DNA from: JBAYHN01 sp041666125
Lineage (GTDB): Bacteria > Patescibacteriota > Gracilibacteria > UBA1369 > UM-FILTER-53-11
Direction: 5' to 3'
Assembly (NCBI GenBank): GCA_041666125.1
Contig: JBAYHN010000029.1
Span: forward strand, 1-15,112
Length of the DNA: 15,112 nucleotides
The notes under the pieces were generated by a model. It saw only the letters and a program-made list of their open reading frames with translations. It was not told the origin of the DNA and made no database searches. Of the stretch, positions 13,602 through 15,112 are shown one piece after another. Each line of letters begins with the position of its first letter. The first letter of the stretch is position 1. The position numbers and the translations under genes were made by a program.

Positions 13602-15026
13602 ATGGAAACAAAAGAACTTTGGAGGCAAATTTTGGTTCGCATTTATCCCACGGTTAGGCACGATCAGTTTATTACGTGGTTTGCCGATACCACCGTTTTA
13701 CGCATAGATGGAACCGTTTTGGTACTTGGTGTGCCAACTCAATTTGCATACAGCTGGATTGAACAACAGTACAAAGAAAGGATTTTGGAGATAGCAAAAG
13801 TGCTTGATCCTACTATCACGGATATTTCGCTTGCTGTTGATGGCGGACTGTCGGATCCAAATGACAGCCGCAAAGTTTTGCTCTCTTCCATTGTTCCGGA
13901 AACAACCAAAAAAGCCGTTCGCAAAATGCCAAACAGGCAGGAAGTTAGAGTTGCTCATGATACGATAAGCTACATGCTTAATCCCAAGTATACTCTGCAA
14001 AATTTCATAGTTGGCAAACACAATCGGCTTGTACATGCGGCCTGCCTTGCCGTCTCTATGAATCCAGGTTCCCAATGGAATCCGCTTTTTGTGTATGGAG
14101 GAGTGGGGCTTGGCAAAACTCACCTTTTGCAGAGCACCGGTCGCGAGATTCTGCGAAATTTTCCAAATAAGGTTGTTGTTTATTTAACCGCGGAGAAGTT
14201 TTTAAATGAAGTAGTTGATGCAATAAAAAAGTTTAATGCGCAAGACTTTAAGGCGCGTTATCGCAATATAGATTGTTTGATTATCGATGATATTCAGCTT
14301 TTGGCAGATAAAGATCGCACGCAGGAAGAATTTTTCCATCTGTTTAATGAACTTTATAATGCAAATAAACAGATTATTTTGAGTTCAGATAGGCCTCCAA
14401 AGGAGTTGGCCGGTATAGAAGCTCGTTTGCAGAGCCGTTTTGAAATGGGAATGGTTGGAGAAGTTCATTTTCCGGATTATGAGACACGCCTCGCGATTTT
14501 GCAGAATAAATGCAGCGAACAACAGGTTATGATGCCTCCGGAAATTTTGGATTTTATAGCTTATAACGTGCACCACAGCATTCGTGAATTGGAAGGAGTT
14601 TTGTTGCAGGCGGTTGCCCAGATGAGGCTGGAAAATAGCACCCCTACTGTAAAATCCGTTGGAGCGATTTTGCGCAGATTGGACAGGAAAACCGAGCTTA
14701 CCGGAGTTACAAAAGAACAGATAGATGCAAAGCTTTCCATTAGGAACGCCGACGACATAATTAATCTTGTTGCGGACTATTATAGGCTTCCGTCCAGCGA
14801 AATTCGCGGTTCACTGCGCAAGAGGGAAGTTATGATGCCGCGCCAGGTTTGTATGTATTTGATTTATGAGGTGTTGGGTCATTCTTACGACACCATAGGG
14901 GATTATTTCTCCGGTAGAAATCATACAACGGTAATGCATTCGTATAATAAAGTTAAAAATCGTCTAGCGAAGGACTCCAAGCTTTTGCAGGACATTCATT
15001 CATTAAAAAAGGAAATGGGTTTGTAG
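13602..15026 (+). CDS. dnaA: Chromosomal replication initiator DnaA
   Basis: A 474-residue AAA+ ATPase that binds DnaA boxes and opens oriC. Domain I is at about 1-80 (LWRQILVRIYP, WIEQQYKERI), followed by a short domain II linker at about 82-118. Domain III (about 120-345) has TLQNFIVGKHNRLVHAAC, Walker A GGVGLGKT (166-173), Walker B CLIIDDIQ (225-232), and the ARLQSRF motif with the likely arginine finger R279. Domain IV (about 375-474) carries the DNA-binding signature MPRQVCMYLIYE (412-423) and GRNHTTVMHSYNKV (438-451). Length is normal. It follows rseP rather than a ribosomal-protein gene, and dnaN does not follow within the window. It has its own promoter and a palindrome-rich leader, a plausible place for autoregulation, though no DnaA box is visible. 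No Shine-Dalgarno. Confidence 0.98.
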   Translation: METKELWRQILVRIYPTVRHDQFITWFADTTVLRIDGTVLVLGVPTQFAYSWIEQQYKERILEIAKVLDPTITDISLAVDGGLSDPNDSRKVLLSSIVPETTKKAVRKMPNRQEVRVAHDTISYMLNPKYTLQNFIVGKHNRLVHAACLAVSMNPGSQWNPLFVYGGVGLGKTHLLQSTGREILRNFPNKVVVYLTAEKFLNEVVDAIKKFNAQDFKARYRNIDCLIIDDIQLLADKDRTQEEFFHLFNELYNANKQIILSSDRPPKELAGIEARLQSRFEMGMVGEVHFPDYETRLAILQNKCSEQQVMMPPEILDFIAYNVHHSIRELEGVLLQAVAQMRLENSTPTVKSVGAILRRLDRKTELTGVTKEQIDAKLSIRNADDIINLVADYYRLPSSEIRGSLRKREVMMPRQVCMYLIYEVLGHSYDTIGDYFSGRNHTTVMHSYNKVKNRLAKDSKLLQDIHSLKKEMGL

Positions 15027-15091
15027 CAATTCGTATTTTTAGAACTAGTGTGCTATATAAAGGGATAGAAGTTAAATTGTAAATATTCATT

Positions 15092-15112
15092 ATGTATCAG
15101 CCAACTTATTAT
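15092..15112 (+). CDS. Possible start of a further gene (cut by the window end)
   Basis: An ATG at 15092 opens a frame of seven codons (MYQPTYY) running off the window. A TATAAA hexamer at 15056-15061 lies 30 bases upstream, a distance like those of other starts here, but no -35 or Shine-Dalgarno is visible. Too short to name; it does not look like the usual start of DnaN. Confidence 0.3.

Noticed and set aside
1..15112. Search for tRNA, rRNA, CRISPR arrays, insertion sequences and riboswitches.
   Set aside because: No T-loop or cloverleaf pattern, no regularly spaced repeats, no transposase and no terminal inverted repeats were seen.

Overview
The window looks like bacterial chromosome of moderate, slightly AT-rich composition using the standard code. 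All genes translate cleanly with ATG starts and TAA/TAG/TGA stops. Nothing in the sequence fixes the phylum. The gene style suggests Candidate Phyla Radiation/Patescibacteria: no Shine-Dalgarno motif at any start, a DUF222-like HNH protein, membrane-anchored CARDB surface protein, and a reduced pyrH-frr-rseP cluster without uppS, cdsA or dxr. Promoters read as ordinary sigma70 boxes (TTGACA/TATAAT), which argues against Bacteroidetes. This placement is inference.

Region 1 (1-3200) starts with the 3' end of groEL and its terminator. An accessory stretch follows: an Mrr-like PD-(D/E)XK nuclease (+) and an HNH nuclease (-) that converge with 12 bp between their stops, then an unrecognised single-pass membrane protein (-).

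Region 2 (3200-8450) is a two-gene RND export operon divergent from that membrane protein. It encodes a membrane-fusion adaptor with an unusually long coiled-coil hairpin and a 1169-residue AcrB-family pump. The pump keeps the Asp-Asp/Lys proton relay but carries two extra predicted membrane helices in the middle. No outer-membrane channel gene is present here.

Region 3 (8450-10000) holds one secreted, membrane-anchored CARDB protein. It is driven by the best promoter in the window and closed by a strong terminator, with a possible in-frame C-terminal extension behind its TAG stop.

Region 4 (10100-13460) is a probable operon: a tail-anchored small protein of unknown function, pyrH (UMP kinase), frr (ribosome recycling factor) and an RseP-type site-2 protease with three PDZ-like segments rather than two.

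Region 5 (13460-15112) is dnaA with its own promoter and a palindrome-rich leader, followed by the first seven codons of a possible further gene. No DnaA-box cluster and no dnaN are visible, so the window does not show oriC. I found no tRNA, rRNA, CRISPR array or insertion sequence. No gap between genes exceeds about 220 bp. The most interesting items are the modified RND pump and adaptor, the three-PDZ protease, the tail-anchored partner of pyrH, the dnaA leader and the surface-protein gene.
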